64,000 nucleotides of DNA. Source: Cryptomeria japonica (Eukaryota > Streptophyta > Pinopsida > Cupressales > Cupressaceae). The translations under genes were made by a program, and so were the position numbers. Within the stretch, counting starts at the first letter, position 1; each line of letters begins with the position of its first letter. Under the pieces are notes generated by a model, which searched no databases, was not told the origin of the DNA, and saw only the letters and a list, made by a program, of their open reading frames with translations. The stretch lies in NCBI RefSeq assembly GCF_030272615.1, contig NC_081412.1, forward strand, positions 674,124,323-674,188,322. The letters are read 5' to 3'. This document shows positions 23,736 through 34,000 of this stretch, in pieces.

Positions 23736-25114
23736 CAATGGGAAAAAACTCCCCCCCCCCCCAAAAAAAAAAGAATGATGAATGAGAAGAACAGAAATAT
23801 GTTTGCCCCATAAGAGAGAAGAAGAGACCACAAAGCTCTCCTTCAATGTCGAATCTCCTGCAAAGCTGGTCCAATGATGATGACCAAAATACCTCCCCAT
23901 AAGGAAGAAAGAGAGCCAATGTTGCACCAATAATGTCAAAGTGTGACAAAACTAGGTACCAAGTCAATGACGATGAATCACTCACTACAATAAAAAGAAG
24001 ATCAGGCATTGAGACAACCTGTTTTAAGAATCATTTGGATACTTGTAAATAGCAGAAATACTGGTACAATCTAAGTCTCACGAGAGTCATACACAAATGT
24101 GTACAATCTAAGTCTCAACCGAAGCCATGCACCAAGTCTCACAAGATATTCTTAATCTATGTGTACAAGAGGATTACATTAAATAGTCAACAATGACAAG
24201 ATACAAAGAGGTATGACACTTTATGATAATACAGGTACAACATTGCTCATGCAAGAGCATACATCATGACAAATATTCAAATGTGAAAACATGAAAATGA
24301 TGCCACTAACAAAGAAGCCCTATAGAATACTGCAGATGAAGATGCCTCCGAATGGAATTTCACCAAGACATATAAATGAACAACTGACCCACCATAAAAA
24401 GATCATGTTGGCACTTGCAAATAAGGGAAAAATGGACTTCTAATTTCAATGATTACAACTTCTCAAAATGAGATATAAGAGACTTTAACAAATATTGCTA
24501 GTGATCTAAACTAAGATTCAAGCAAAAATACAAGTACAAAATAGCCAAAAATGACTAAATACTGAAAGTACAATATCTACTCAAATTCACAGAAAACTAA
24601 TGGCAGTTTATGAAAGTAGACAAAAAATTATGCACTTTTAAAAAAATGGCACCTGAAAAAGAGTCTATATGAGCTCGAACGAAGCCTCCAAAGTTGAAAA
24701 AAATGAAAAATCATGATTTCAAAAAGACCTATATCCGAAAATCAGAAAACTCTTGCACCATTTTATAGATCACGAAATTCTACCCCCCCCTCAAAAAAAT
24801 TGCTCAATAAAAGGAGTTCGGATGAGTAAGATATCACTATTTGAAAATTGCCTGCAAAATTATAATTTCTGGAACATTTTCGTCACAGTTTCAAACTTCA
24901 AATGCCTCTAGATTTGGCCTTCAAAGTCCGATTTGGATGAAACAAAAGACAAAACTGACTTTCTTGGACCTCCTCAATCCAATGGTAACCTTAGATTTGA
25001 CCCATCAAATTTCGATAATAACTTGTAATAGAAAGCTTCAAAATACACAACCCCAAATAGCATCAAATTTCTCTCAATTGACAAACCAATGACACTCTAA
25101 TGGCTCTAATACCA

Positions 25115-25582
25115 TGTGAGATTTTGCCAAGATCTAGAGGCAATGGAAAGCACAAATAAAAGAGAACAAAATAGATGATAGGAATAAATTGTATTCTATC
25201 AAGATGCAAAATATGATCAACTAGATCATTACAAGATGTTCTATGATTGCCCGTACAAACAATGTAGATGAGCCTTCTTATATAGGCAAGGCAATATGGA
25301 TATGTGAGCACACAAACATGACATGTGACTCAATAAGAAACAAGGGTAGGTAGGAAATATGTGTGGTAGGTAGGAGAAACAATAAAATATTCCACATGAG
25401 GTGGAATGTAACAACAAGATAAAATCAACACCATAAAAGGTGGAAATTCTCTTACACACACTATCCCAATGTGGCACAAACACTCAAGTGTCTTATACCC
25501 AAACTACTATGAAATGCATTATCCTAAGTAAACTTAAATAAGGTGTAATAATATCCATGATGAATAATTATTTACACCAACA
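25115..25582 (-). repeat. 5' LTR of the short copia derivative
   Basis: It is the same length as its partner (468 bp) and ends TTTACACCAACA on the plus strand, followed by the ATATA target duplication. Confidence 0.9.
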
Positions 25583-26097
25583 ATATATATATATATTTAT
25601 TTCAAAAAATCCACTATATTATATTTCTAATATTTTATTTTTAATAATTTTATTTTTAAGCATTACTATACATTTTAAACTTAAAAAAATAAACATGAAT
25701 TAAAAACAGTTTCTTTACCCAATCACATCATAGTGGTTTCTCCCATTACTTAAATTGAAAAATGATTATCCAACATTTATAATACACTAAACATCTAACA
25801 TAATGTATTTATAATATATAAAAGATAATAATGATTTGATGCTGAATAGTTGTTTGCCTTGGAGTAGTTTACTATAGCATAGATAAAATATAGCATAAAT
25901 AAGATAAGACAAACGGACTACTCGAGCTTTGGCGTAGTGGAATTTTTTTAAAGCCTTTATTTTGAGATTCTTAAATTTTGTATAAACATTAGATCAGAGG
26001 AACTGTCGTATATGATATTGAGATTTCTTGAAATTAAACCGTACACAAATATATGTACGAAAGTCCTTGGTTGCTTGTCTTCGCTACCCGTTCATAA

Positions 26098-26276
26098 ATG
26101 CATGCTTATGTTTATAATTTATTGTGTGAAGAAATACAAGAAGAATGTCCCCCAACGGATCAGATCGACAACACTCAAGTCATGAATTACAGCAGCCGAG
26201 AATACTGGCGTTCGACTGTGGAGATGACAAATTTTTGCACAATTAAGTCCTCCCAGCCGAACACAGCGATTCGCAG
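26098..26276 (+). CDS. TNL copy B exon 1 (leader), long version
   Basis: The frame that joins to the TIR exon is open from the ATG at 26098 (MHAYVYNLLCEE) to the donor CAG|GTTAAA at 26276. The inner ATG at 26182 is shared with copy A, whereas the outer one is TTG in A. I prefer 26182, but the outer start cannot be excluded. Confidence 0.45.
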
Positions 26277-28123
26277 GTTAAATAAAAAATTTCAAATTAT
26301 TTGAATGTTTCGCTCTTTCTCCGCCATACGAGTCCAACTTTAAAACTCACTCCTTATGTGAATTAACAGTGATCGAGGACAGAAATTTTTGGCTCAAGAT
26401 GTATTTCTGAGTCACAGTGGTAAGCAGAAAATTTTTGTTAGGCAGCTATACAGAGACCTCACAAACCAGGGCGTGTCCTGCTTCTTTGATCAAGATCGCG
26501 AAAGTTTGCCAGTGGGCGACGATTTCCCCCATCGTATATTTGAAGCCGCTAAGACATGCCAAGTAGCAGTTTTACTTCTCTCTATGGATTTCCTCGAATC
26601 AAAGTGGCCAATGCTCGAACTCTCTGCTTTTGTGGAAGCCAGAGACAGAACCCGTACAAATCCCAATCTCAAAATTTTACCCTTGTTCTTCCATATTTCA
26701 CCGGATACTCTTAAAAACATTTCGGCCGACGACGAAAAGTGGAAACAATTGGAGAAATCCGAGGAAAAGCGAGCCGAATGGCACCTATCTTTGAGTGCAG
26801 TACGGCGAATTAACGGGTTAAAGTTCAGTGAAGTTGGCAATGAATTGGAGTTTAGAGATGACATTGTGAAAGAAATCTGGCGTATACTTCCAAAACCCTC
26901 ACCAAGGTGTCATGTTCATTGTATGCAAGGACAAGTACGAATGTGCCAGGTAAAGACCCCTGACTTCCTTCTTTTGCTTTTGTCACTCATATATTCATAG
27001 GCTAATGTATTTCTTATATTTATTGGTTGCAGGAGGTTGCAGATTTCTTCAACACTGTCCATCCAGACAAAAAGGGTATCCGTATTGCAGGATTGTATGG
27101 AATAGCGGGCCAGGGGAAAACTACACTTACCAAAGCTTTCTGCAACTTCAAATTGGGGGATTTTGAAGGCAAAGTATGCCATCTGGAATTTTCTAAAGGC
27201 GATTCATTTGAAAGAATTAAAGTAGCTCTGCGATATCTCACTTGCTGCCCTCAGCCATATCTCCAAGAACTGACAGACCAAGATGAGGTGGCCAATATCT
27301 CACATGTTTTAATTTTGTTGAAAATATGTTCTTCCTTTCCATATAGAAGATTTTTAAGTATTCTGAATTTTCTAGTAAAACTGACAGGCGCAGGTTGAGT
27401 TATGTAGAAGAGCCGAGGGTAAACGGGTATTGTTGGTTCTGGACAATATCACAGAAGAAAGCATAGACGAAGTGACGTATTATCTTAAGGCAGAGTTGGG
27501 AGAAAACAGCTGGATCCTTTTGAGCGCTCGTAGTGTAGATGTTCTCGAAAGGTATTTCAAGATAGATAAGCAGTCACGCATGCGCGTACCAAGGCTCAAA
27601 CAGGTAGAGGCCATAGCCATCTTGTTGGAAAGGGCATCTGTAGAAGTGTCAACGTTAGGGGCAGAGGACAAAGCTTTTGCTGTCAAGTGTGCAGACAGAT
27701 GTTCGTTCAAAGAGGTCGATCGGAGAGAAGGAACATTTCATCCGTTAGCCTTAAAAGCTTTTGGTGGTCACCTCTTCAGTAATTACGGTCCGCATTTGTC
27801 AAAGTGGCTTGCTGAGATAGAAGGCTGGGTAGACCCATGCGGTTATGGTTTGGATGACTTGCTGGCTTTGCTGGGCAAAGCTTTCGACAACATGCGTCCC
27901 CGATATCGCACCATATTCATGCTTCTCACCCTTTATATGCCGCCTAATATATCTCCCCACAAAGTTATTGACTGGCTGGCAATGATTATCAACAAAGAGA
28001 TCAGTAAGTATGAATATTTGCTTTTAAGACTTTTTATTTTATGATTTGGCTGTTTTTAATTGAAAAACCGCTGAACGCTTAAAATATATACGTGGGTTTA
28101 ATTTATGCGAGGGTTCAGGTTGA
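26182..28123 (+). CDS. TIR-NB protein from TNL copy B (predicted truncated receptor)
   Basis: Inferred exons: 26182-26276, 26370-26949, 27033-27287, 27388-28003, then a stop reached two codons into the next junction (TGA at 28121-28123). All introns are GT-AG and the frame is clean, giving about 516 residues (544 if the ATG at 26098 is used). Domains: leader, TIR (about residues 40-190), NB-ARC with P-loop GIAGQGKTT, kinase-2 VLLVLDNI, GLPL-like HPLALKAFGG and RNBS-D. Copy A keeps 17 more bases at the end of exon 4; their loss in B makes the junction read AGT TGA, cutting off the MHD-like motif and LRR. TIR-NB proteins without LRR are known and can signal in plants. An alternative is that B is simply a pseudogene. 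TNLs act in the cytosol or nucleus. Confidence 0.65.
26370..26949 (+). CDS. TNL copy B exon 2, TIR domain
   Basis: 580 nt, open and complete. It starts with a 10-residue linker (SDRGQKFLAQ) followed by DVFLSHSGKQK, CFFDQDRESLP, VAVLLLSMDFLESKW and PMLELSAFVEA. Lysine- and glutamate-rich helices (EKWKQLEKSEEKRAEW) close the domain. The probable catalytic glutamate is in MLEL. The donor is CAG|GTAAAG at 26949/26950 and the phase is 0 for the next exon. Confidence 0.85.
27033..27287 (+). CDS. TNL copy B exon 3, P-loop exon
   Basis: 85 codons in phase, bounded by TTGCAG|GAGG and GAG|GTGGCC. It contains IRIAGLYGIAGQGKTTLTKA, the nucleotide-binding P-loop. The usual plant form is G-M-G-G-I-G-K-T-T, so the alanine and glutamine are departures, but the key GKTT is kept. 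Confidence 0.85.
27388..28003 (+). CDS. TNL copy B exon 4, rest of NB-ARC
   Basis: 616 nt, open, starting AQVELCRRAEGKRVLLVLDN. It carries kinase-2, RNBS-B (NSWILLSARSVDVL), the GLPL-like motif and RNBS-D (RTIFMLLTLYMPPN). It ends INKEIS at a perfect donor (A|GTAAGT). The exon is one base over a whole number of codons because of a 17-bp loss relative to copy A, so joining to exon 5 gives an immediate TGA. Confidence 0.8.
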
Positions 28124-30013
28124 GGATCTATGTAAGAAGGCTTTTATAGAAGAATCTGGACCTGAAATTCGCATACACGACCTATATATTGAATTCGCAC
28201 AGAGCAAAGCAAATGAAATGGGAAAATGGCTGTGGTGGAAGGAGGATTCGCGTAGTACACGTGGATTAATGTCAGAAGACAATTCAGGGTTTGAATTGGC
28301 TAAGTTGGAGCAGTGCATGCATCAAAGACTGTCCCAGATCGCCCCACGGGACCTTAAAAATCTGTTGGTACTTCAGCTTGTAGGTGTGCAAAATATGAGC
28401 AAACTTCCTTTGGGTGGGATGGGCTGTCTCAGAAGTATTACACTCCATAATTGCAAAGATCTGAAAGCGGTTGAAGGTATGAAAAATTTGCAACAGCTGG
28501 CGTGGCTTCAGATAAGCGAAGTAAATCCATTGTTTAAACTTCCCGAGCTAAGCAGCCTCAAAGGATTACAACATTTGCAGATCAATTTTGCAGACAGCCT
28601 TGTGCTCAATCAGCTGGGAGATCTTACCAATTGTGCTTTTCTGAGAGAGATTAATGTTTGTTGTCGATCCCTCTGGGAATTTCCAAGGTTGAATGGCTTG
28701 CGGTATTTGGAGAAGGTGGAATTTAGTGTGTGTGATAATGTGAAGGGCAAATTCGACTGTACAGAATGCGTGGAGCTGCAGAGTATTGTCCTCAACAGTT
28801 GGTCCCGGTGGGCTTGGTCAACGCCCCTCGTTGGACGTAAGAAAATATCCAAAACTGTATTGTGGGATCGTGATGCAGTGAAGGCATGTCCAGATTTAGA
28901 TGCAGTGAAGGCATGTCCAGATATAGATGCCCAGGTAGAGTCTTTTGTTGCATCAAAAGATGTTTCAGTGCTTAAAAGTCTAGAATCTTGTGAGGGGCTG
29001 AAAAATCTTCAACTATGGAATTTGAGAAATCTAAAGGAGCTTCCATGTTTTAGACTCCTATCAAATTTGATTGTGCTCAAACTTGGGAAGTGTGGTACAA
29101 GGGAGCCCCCGATCTAACATGTTGTCTCTTGTTGGAGGATGTTTGGTTTTCCACACTAGAAAATTTACAAAGCTTTCCCAACTTCTCACAACTGAGGAAA
29201 TTAAAGAAGTTAGGATTATATGATTGCTGGAGGGTTGAAGATCCTCCCGAGGTTAGTGGCTGCCATGAATTACAGGTATTCCATCTAGTCTACAACGACA
29301 GTATGAAAGGACTTCCCAATATGGGAGAGTTCCCACAATTAGAGGAAATCAAACTGAGTTGGCATTCTGAGAATGAGGCCATTTGCCGCAGTGCTGAAGA
29401 TGATCTTCAACCTAATGAGGATCTTGAATCTCGTCTGGAGCACTTTGAAGAGGAAACCTTCTCGAACTTAAGTGATGTGAGCGCACCAGAAGCATTGAAA
29501 GAATGGCAGTGGCTGGAGGGCAAGAGCATTATGGGAATAAGGTATGTCCGTGTACGGAAGATGTATTATTGTATCACAGCTCCATATGATTCTGACGAGC
29601 GAAGCCAGTTTGTGGGAAAGGTGACGGTATTTGAAAGATTAATATTTCTACCCGACGCACTGTTTTTTTCATATATATTATTGATAACACTCTTTCTTTT
29701 AAGTCACATAGTTCCAAGACTAGAGCTGTTAGTTCGGGAAGCTCAAGGCATCAAAAATGGGAGGCTTCAGCGGTGCTCATGGTGCAGTCACATTGATTCT
29801 GCATCTGTTCTTCTGCTTCTTCTAACGCTTGTGTTTATTTCTCACTCTGTGTGGTCAGTAATTAGACGAAAGTTTTCAACAGTTGGACGCTATCTTAATT
29901 TTGGTACACTAGTTGCGGTAGTTAAACAGGATTTTCTTGCAATTTCAACACTTGGGACGATATTTTCAATTATACAAAGTATAATTGGTTGGTATTCGGG
30001 AGCCCACAGTTGA
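28119..30013 (+). pseudogene. TNL copy B exon 5, LRR and membrane-like C-terminus, frameshifted
   Basis: From the acceptor TTCAG at 28118 the frame VEDLCKKAFIEES runs open to 29117, with an MHD-like IRIHDLY and about ten leucine-rich repeats. One base is missing near 29109 relative to copy A (GAGCCCCCGATC against GAGCCACCGGATC). The next frame then continues open to the TGA at 30011-30013. Its end has three hydrophobic stretches: LFFSYILLITLFLLSH (about 29655-29705), ASVLLLLLTLVFISHSVW (about 29800-29850) and STLGTIFSIIQSIIGWY (about 29945-29995). The block is otherwise well preserved, so decay is recent, or an error in the assembly at one base is possible. It is out of phase with exon 4. Confidence 0.8.
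28872..28925 (+). repeat. 27-bp in-frame tandem duplication in the LRR
   Basis: Two copies encode DAVKACPDL and DAVKACPDI. Copy A has one unit (DAVMAYSDI), so the duplication is specific to copy B. Confidence 0.9.
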
Positions 30014-30750
30014 TTTCGAATCTTTAATCATAGAAGGGGGTAAAAATTTATTAAAAACAAAGAGACTTATAAAGGATCTACAGCTCAGCAAAGAATTACA
30101 TAGTGTTATCTTTCAAAATTAATTAATTGTTATTTTAAAATCTATAGGTTGTAGTTAGACAGCCTCCTAGTGTTATTTTAGTACTTGGTTTATGTATTCA
30201 ATTTTGGAATGTATATATAATTGTTATCAAGTACTTGTGGTCCTAAGATTTTTAGTCTTGTAAATTTATATAAAAATAAATAAATGATGAAATTTTTGTC
30301 AAGATGGATCTTTATATAAGCAAATCTATGAATGTCATGTAAAAAAATATAAATACTTTCCTTGAAAAGTGAAATGATTATTTTTTGGCTTTATATAAAA
30401 TGTCATGACTATCCGATATAAGTATGTCATTTAAACAATTATTGTAACATGGAAAAATACTATTCTTATGTATATAACAATTGGGGTGACAAAGCATCTG
30501 CATTTGAGTACTTCATATTATATGCTTGTCCTATCGCAAATATAAAAAGTGAGTGCAATAAATACTTTGTAATTTTTAATGAAATGTGAAAGATCGTCAA
30601 ACAAATTTATGATCATTTAAAGTAGAATAGAAGTTACATAATTTAAAATAACAATATGTTGCTTTTATAACAATAAATTGTATTTTTGTGTTCAATTATT
30701 AGGTTATTTGTGTTAGATATACAGATAACAAGATTTATGACTACTAAAAA
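30014..30750. other. Non-coding AT-rich stretch
   Basis: It follows the TNL stop and probably includes its 3' untranslated region. No gene or repeat was recognised. Confidence 0.55.
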
Positions 30751-30754
30751 AATA

Positions 30755-33000
30755 TTTATTTTTTGAATAAAAAAGCCTTAAGTCTTAATATATATTAATA
30801 GAAGTAAATATATAGTACAGAGATAAAGAACATGAAGAAAGCCCCAACTAGAGGGAACAGAATACAACGAAAATCAAGAATAGCACAATACGCCCACCCC
30901 CATATGCCAAGCAACATTGAATAGGAGAGCATGAAAGACAGAGGTGGAGCATCCCGACCTTTAAAAAATCCATATTTCTAGACAAGACATTGAAATTGCT
31001 TGTCACCTGCAGGGAGTATGGATCTGGGATGGATCAAGATTTCTGGTTGTCAAATCATCCAACACCATACTCCCGAGAATCACAACGGCTAATTTAATAG
31101 CTTTGTTAGCTAAAAGATTTTCAGAGCAGAGGCAAGAAGGTCAAGATGACCATGAATGGCCAAAAATTGGACTTACACCTCAAAAACCCGAATTTCCAAT
31201 GGCCCTACAACACACATCCTCGAAGTGTAGGCTGAAGCAGAAGACCACAATTCTGCTGCGAATCAGAGCACCTAATGTCGATGTCGTGTTGAATCTCAGG
31301 ATGGAATGATTCATGCTTGCTCCAACTTGGTATCTTTTAACTGGTTTGGGTGTATAGATAGAGTCCACCCCAAAATATTCTTCTTCTGAACCTACACCAC
31401 CATTTTGAATGCATCAAAGGTAAGATCTCATTAGTGGACGAACTTCATAGTAGAGAAAAGATAGAATAGAACAAAGAAGCCTTAAATACAATAGATAATC
31501 GTGCCACCTATTTTCATATGCAATCTACTATGAATTGTATGGCCAATTCCAATTCTGTGGCATTCTGTGTCAAAACGCTTCATTTTTTATTGCTGCGTCT
31601 AGCTCTTTATCATTCATAAGATCATAATCTTTAAACAAAACATCTCCTTGAAGCGAGAGACACCCAATCTTATTGGCTTCTCTGAAACAATGGGAAATGT
31701 GATTGTTATCAAAGTCCTAAAGCAAATTCCATACATCCTGAAGGATATACTTTACCTTCCAATCTGATGTGTCAATTTTTTTAAAAGCATTGATAATGTT
31801 CAAAGAATCACCTTCAATATCAATACTCTTGACCCTTACTTTACATGCTAGTTTAAGCCCAAACAATAAAGCTGATGCTTCCGCTATTGTTAGTCGTGAT
31901 TGGAATTCTAGATTCCCTGCAATGAGGAATTTACCTATGCAATCTCTTAACACACATCCTGCACCAGAAACCCTTGGGCTACCCTTGGTCACACCATCAA
32001 AGTTTAACTGTTAATTTTTTTCTGCGAGGATTTCCATCTAAGTGCTTTTCTATCCATCTTTTTAATTGAGTTGTTAATAAGGCTCCCTTTGAATGACAAT
32101 CTAATGCCTTTCCATTCCAACACATTCTACTTTGTTCCATTCTTTTCTAAAAAATCCCTCTTATTACTTTCCCACCAAATGTTCCAAATTAATATGTCAG
32201 GGGAAACTTCCTAGAGGGCTGAAAAAAAAAAGACTCTTAAAACAATTTAGGTGATGATTCAAACACCATAATCAACTTAGAATGTAGGGGTAGACCAATG
32301 CGATTTCTTAAGAAGCCAAGTCTAACATGTGTTTGGAAATTCACAATTAAGGAGAAGATGATCCTTTGTTTCAACTTTTTTTTCGCATAATACACAATTA
32401 AAAATTGGAGTAATACCCAGGGAGGCCAACCTATCACTATTAAGATTCTTTCCTTTAAGAGAAAGCCAAACAAATGATCTAGCTTTTGATAGACCTATTG
32501 CAGTCCAACAAGATGAAAAACTCCTCAATTTCTAGACACAAAATTATTTCCTAAAAGCATGGTAGCCTTGCTTTACTAAGTAATTACCGGATTGAGAGGG
32601 GGTCCAGATAAGTCTGTCCAATTTTTTTAATAATGAATTACTCCGTTCTTCAGCTCCTAAAGAAGCAACTATTTTTGTCTAGTTGGGGCATGCACATTTC
32701 CAAAATCATTCTAGTTTATTTCCAAAACTCCATCAACATTAGAGATAAAAAAAAACTGTAACCATGACTCCCTAGGATGCCTTAAGTAATACTTTCATCT
32801 CTTCTATGTTCTCTAATCTATCCAAGGGAGGAAGACCATTCCAATAATCTTCCCAAAAAAGTACTTCTTTGCCATCATGAATTATCAAGGAGACATAAGG
32901 AAGAAACACTTTCCTACATTTTAGCATGAAATTCCACATTTGGGAGCCTAATGGAGGGTTGAGGATAAAAAACTCTAATACTATAAGAGCTAATACCCTG
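30755..33000 (-). mobile_element. L1-type LINE, 3' half, minus strand
   Basis: Read on the minus strand: a linker with LFWEDYWNGLPPLDRL (about 32850), a zinc-finger RVT domain (SKARSFVWLSLKGKNL, CVLCEKKVETKDHLLLNCEF, 32528-32322), an RNase H-like domain (GAGCVLRDCIGKFLIAG, IEGDSLNIINAFKK, 31992-31717) continuing after one stop into SHCFREANKIG. It then has a 3' tail to about 30755 that ends A/T-rich as plant LINEs do. The RT core is absent, so the element is truncated at its 5' side. At least three frame breaks are visible: after 32914, between the zinc-finger and RNase H pieces, and at 31716. Confidence 0.75.
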
Positions 33001-34000
33001 AAAGAGGGTAAAAAATAGATCTTTATGAATATAGCTATTGAACAGGGATCCCATTGTATTTGGAAAAAATATCATGTCACTTGGTCTTAGTAGAATGGCA
33101 TAACAATGTACTCGTTGTGCCCAATGAGAATTCAATAGCACTACATCCTCACTATTTGCTATGTGATGAATACCCATGACCTTATAGTCCTATATGGTCT
33201 CCATTAGAGGTCTATCCACTCTAATTTGTCAAATAAAACTCTTGAATACAACAAATGTCCTCTCTACCATGGTCTTTTCAATGGTTAGTGGCATGTTGAT
33301 GATCTCACCTTATTGACCTTGACTGTATAGCCCATTGGCCTCATGCATGTAATATGATCAAATACCCAAACTTGGAGTAATGTGTAGGTCATGTTGTTGT
33401 ATCCCTCTTACTGTACATATTGGGCAAGATCATAATAGAACCTATGTGCTAACATATTGAATTCCTATGCAAAGATGGTCCTTCTCTTCTCCATCACTTG
33501 GATAGTGTGTTTGAGCCCTCCATGTAGATGTGTGCCTCACTTATCAAGTGTTCTAACAAGACTATCTATAGTTATTAGTGTCCTTTTTAGGGGATGAGTG
33601 TCCACAATAATTTATAATAACTAGTGTAGATGAATTTGACCCCTCATATTCCTTGATATGGCCTACCCTATGCAATACATCTAGTTGTCATAAATGATGT
33701 TGAGTGTACATGGTCCTACTAGTCTCACAGTCTCACATCACATTGGAAGATGTAAAATTTGGTACACATCATATAGTGTGATTGCCATCTCCTTTATCAA
33801 AAGATTGAAAGTGGATTTTTTAGTGTGTCATCACTCCATCAATACCATCAACATCAAATCATGGAATCTCGTATTTGACATGGTGTAGAACCATCATAGT
33901 TCAATATCTCATAAATGTAACTACACCTTTCATGATAAGGACCCTACCTAGACACATTATAGGTATTATATGTGACCACCTAAATGTTCTTGCATAGTTG
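33000..34000 (-). mobile_element. Faint plant mobile domain (PMD) relic
   Basis: On the minus strand the translation shows, in two alternating frames, LQVWVFDHITCMRPMGYT and then WRPYRTI and HWAQRVHCYAILLRPSDMI. These line up in order with the PMD frame at 40542-41705 (LQVWDLEHIVVCRH, WRPYKGL and the HPLIDK to VMRRYG region). The sequence is heavily decayed. It may belong to another Tat-like element or a PMD-carrying DNA transposon. Confidence 0.35.

Larger units (their letters stand above)
23074..25582 (-). mobile_element. Short non-autonomous copia derivative with two LTRs
   Basis: Two 468-bp LTRs (23074-23541 and 25115-25582) flank about 1.57 kb, and the 5-bp target duplication ATATA lies at 23069-23073 and 25583-25587. 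The primer-binding site complementary to initiator Met tRNA (TGGTATTAGAGCC on the minus strand) lies next to the right LTR, and a polypurine tract next to the left LTR. The internal part matches the leader and the 3' untranslated end of the full-length copia at 42956-49175, with gag-pol absent. The LTRs differ at about 8% of positions, older than the full-length copy. It codes for nothing. Confidence 0.9.
22680..29656 (+). repeat. Segmental duplication, copy B (TNL locus and upstream region)
   Basis: This aligns with 1602-5872 in the same orientation. The upstream part is split by the LTR element at 23074-25582, and homology resumes immediately after it. Homology to copy A fades at about 29656, where the hydrophobic C-terminal part starts to diverge. 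Confidence 0.85.

Noticed and set aside
23580-24009. Three minus-strand frames of 80 to 126 codons rich in serine and leucine
   Set aside because: They are translations of the GA microsatellite and its flanks in a non-coding LTR element.
26490-26864. 124-codon minus-strand frame
   Set aside because: It lies fully antisense to the TIR exon of TNL copy B and is a shadow of it.
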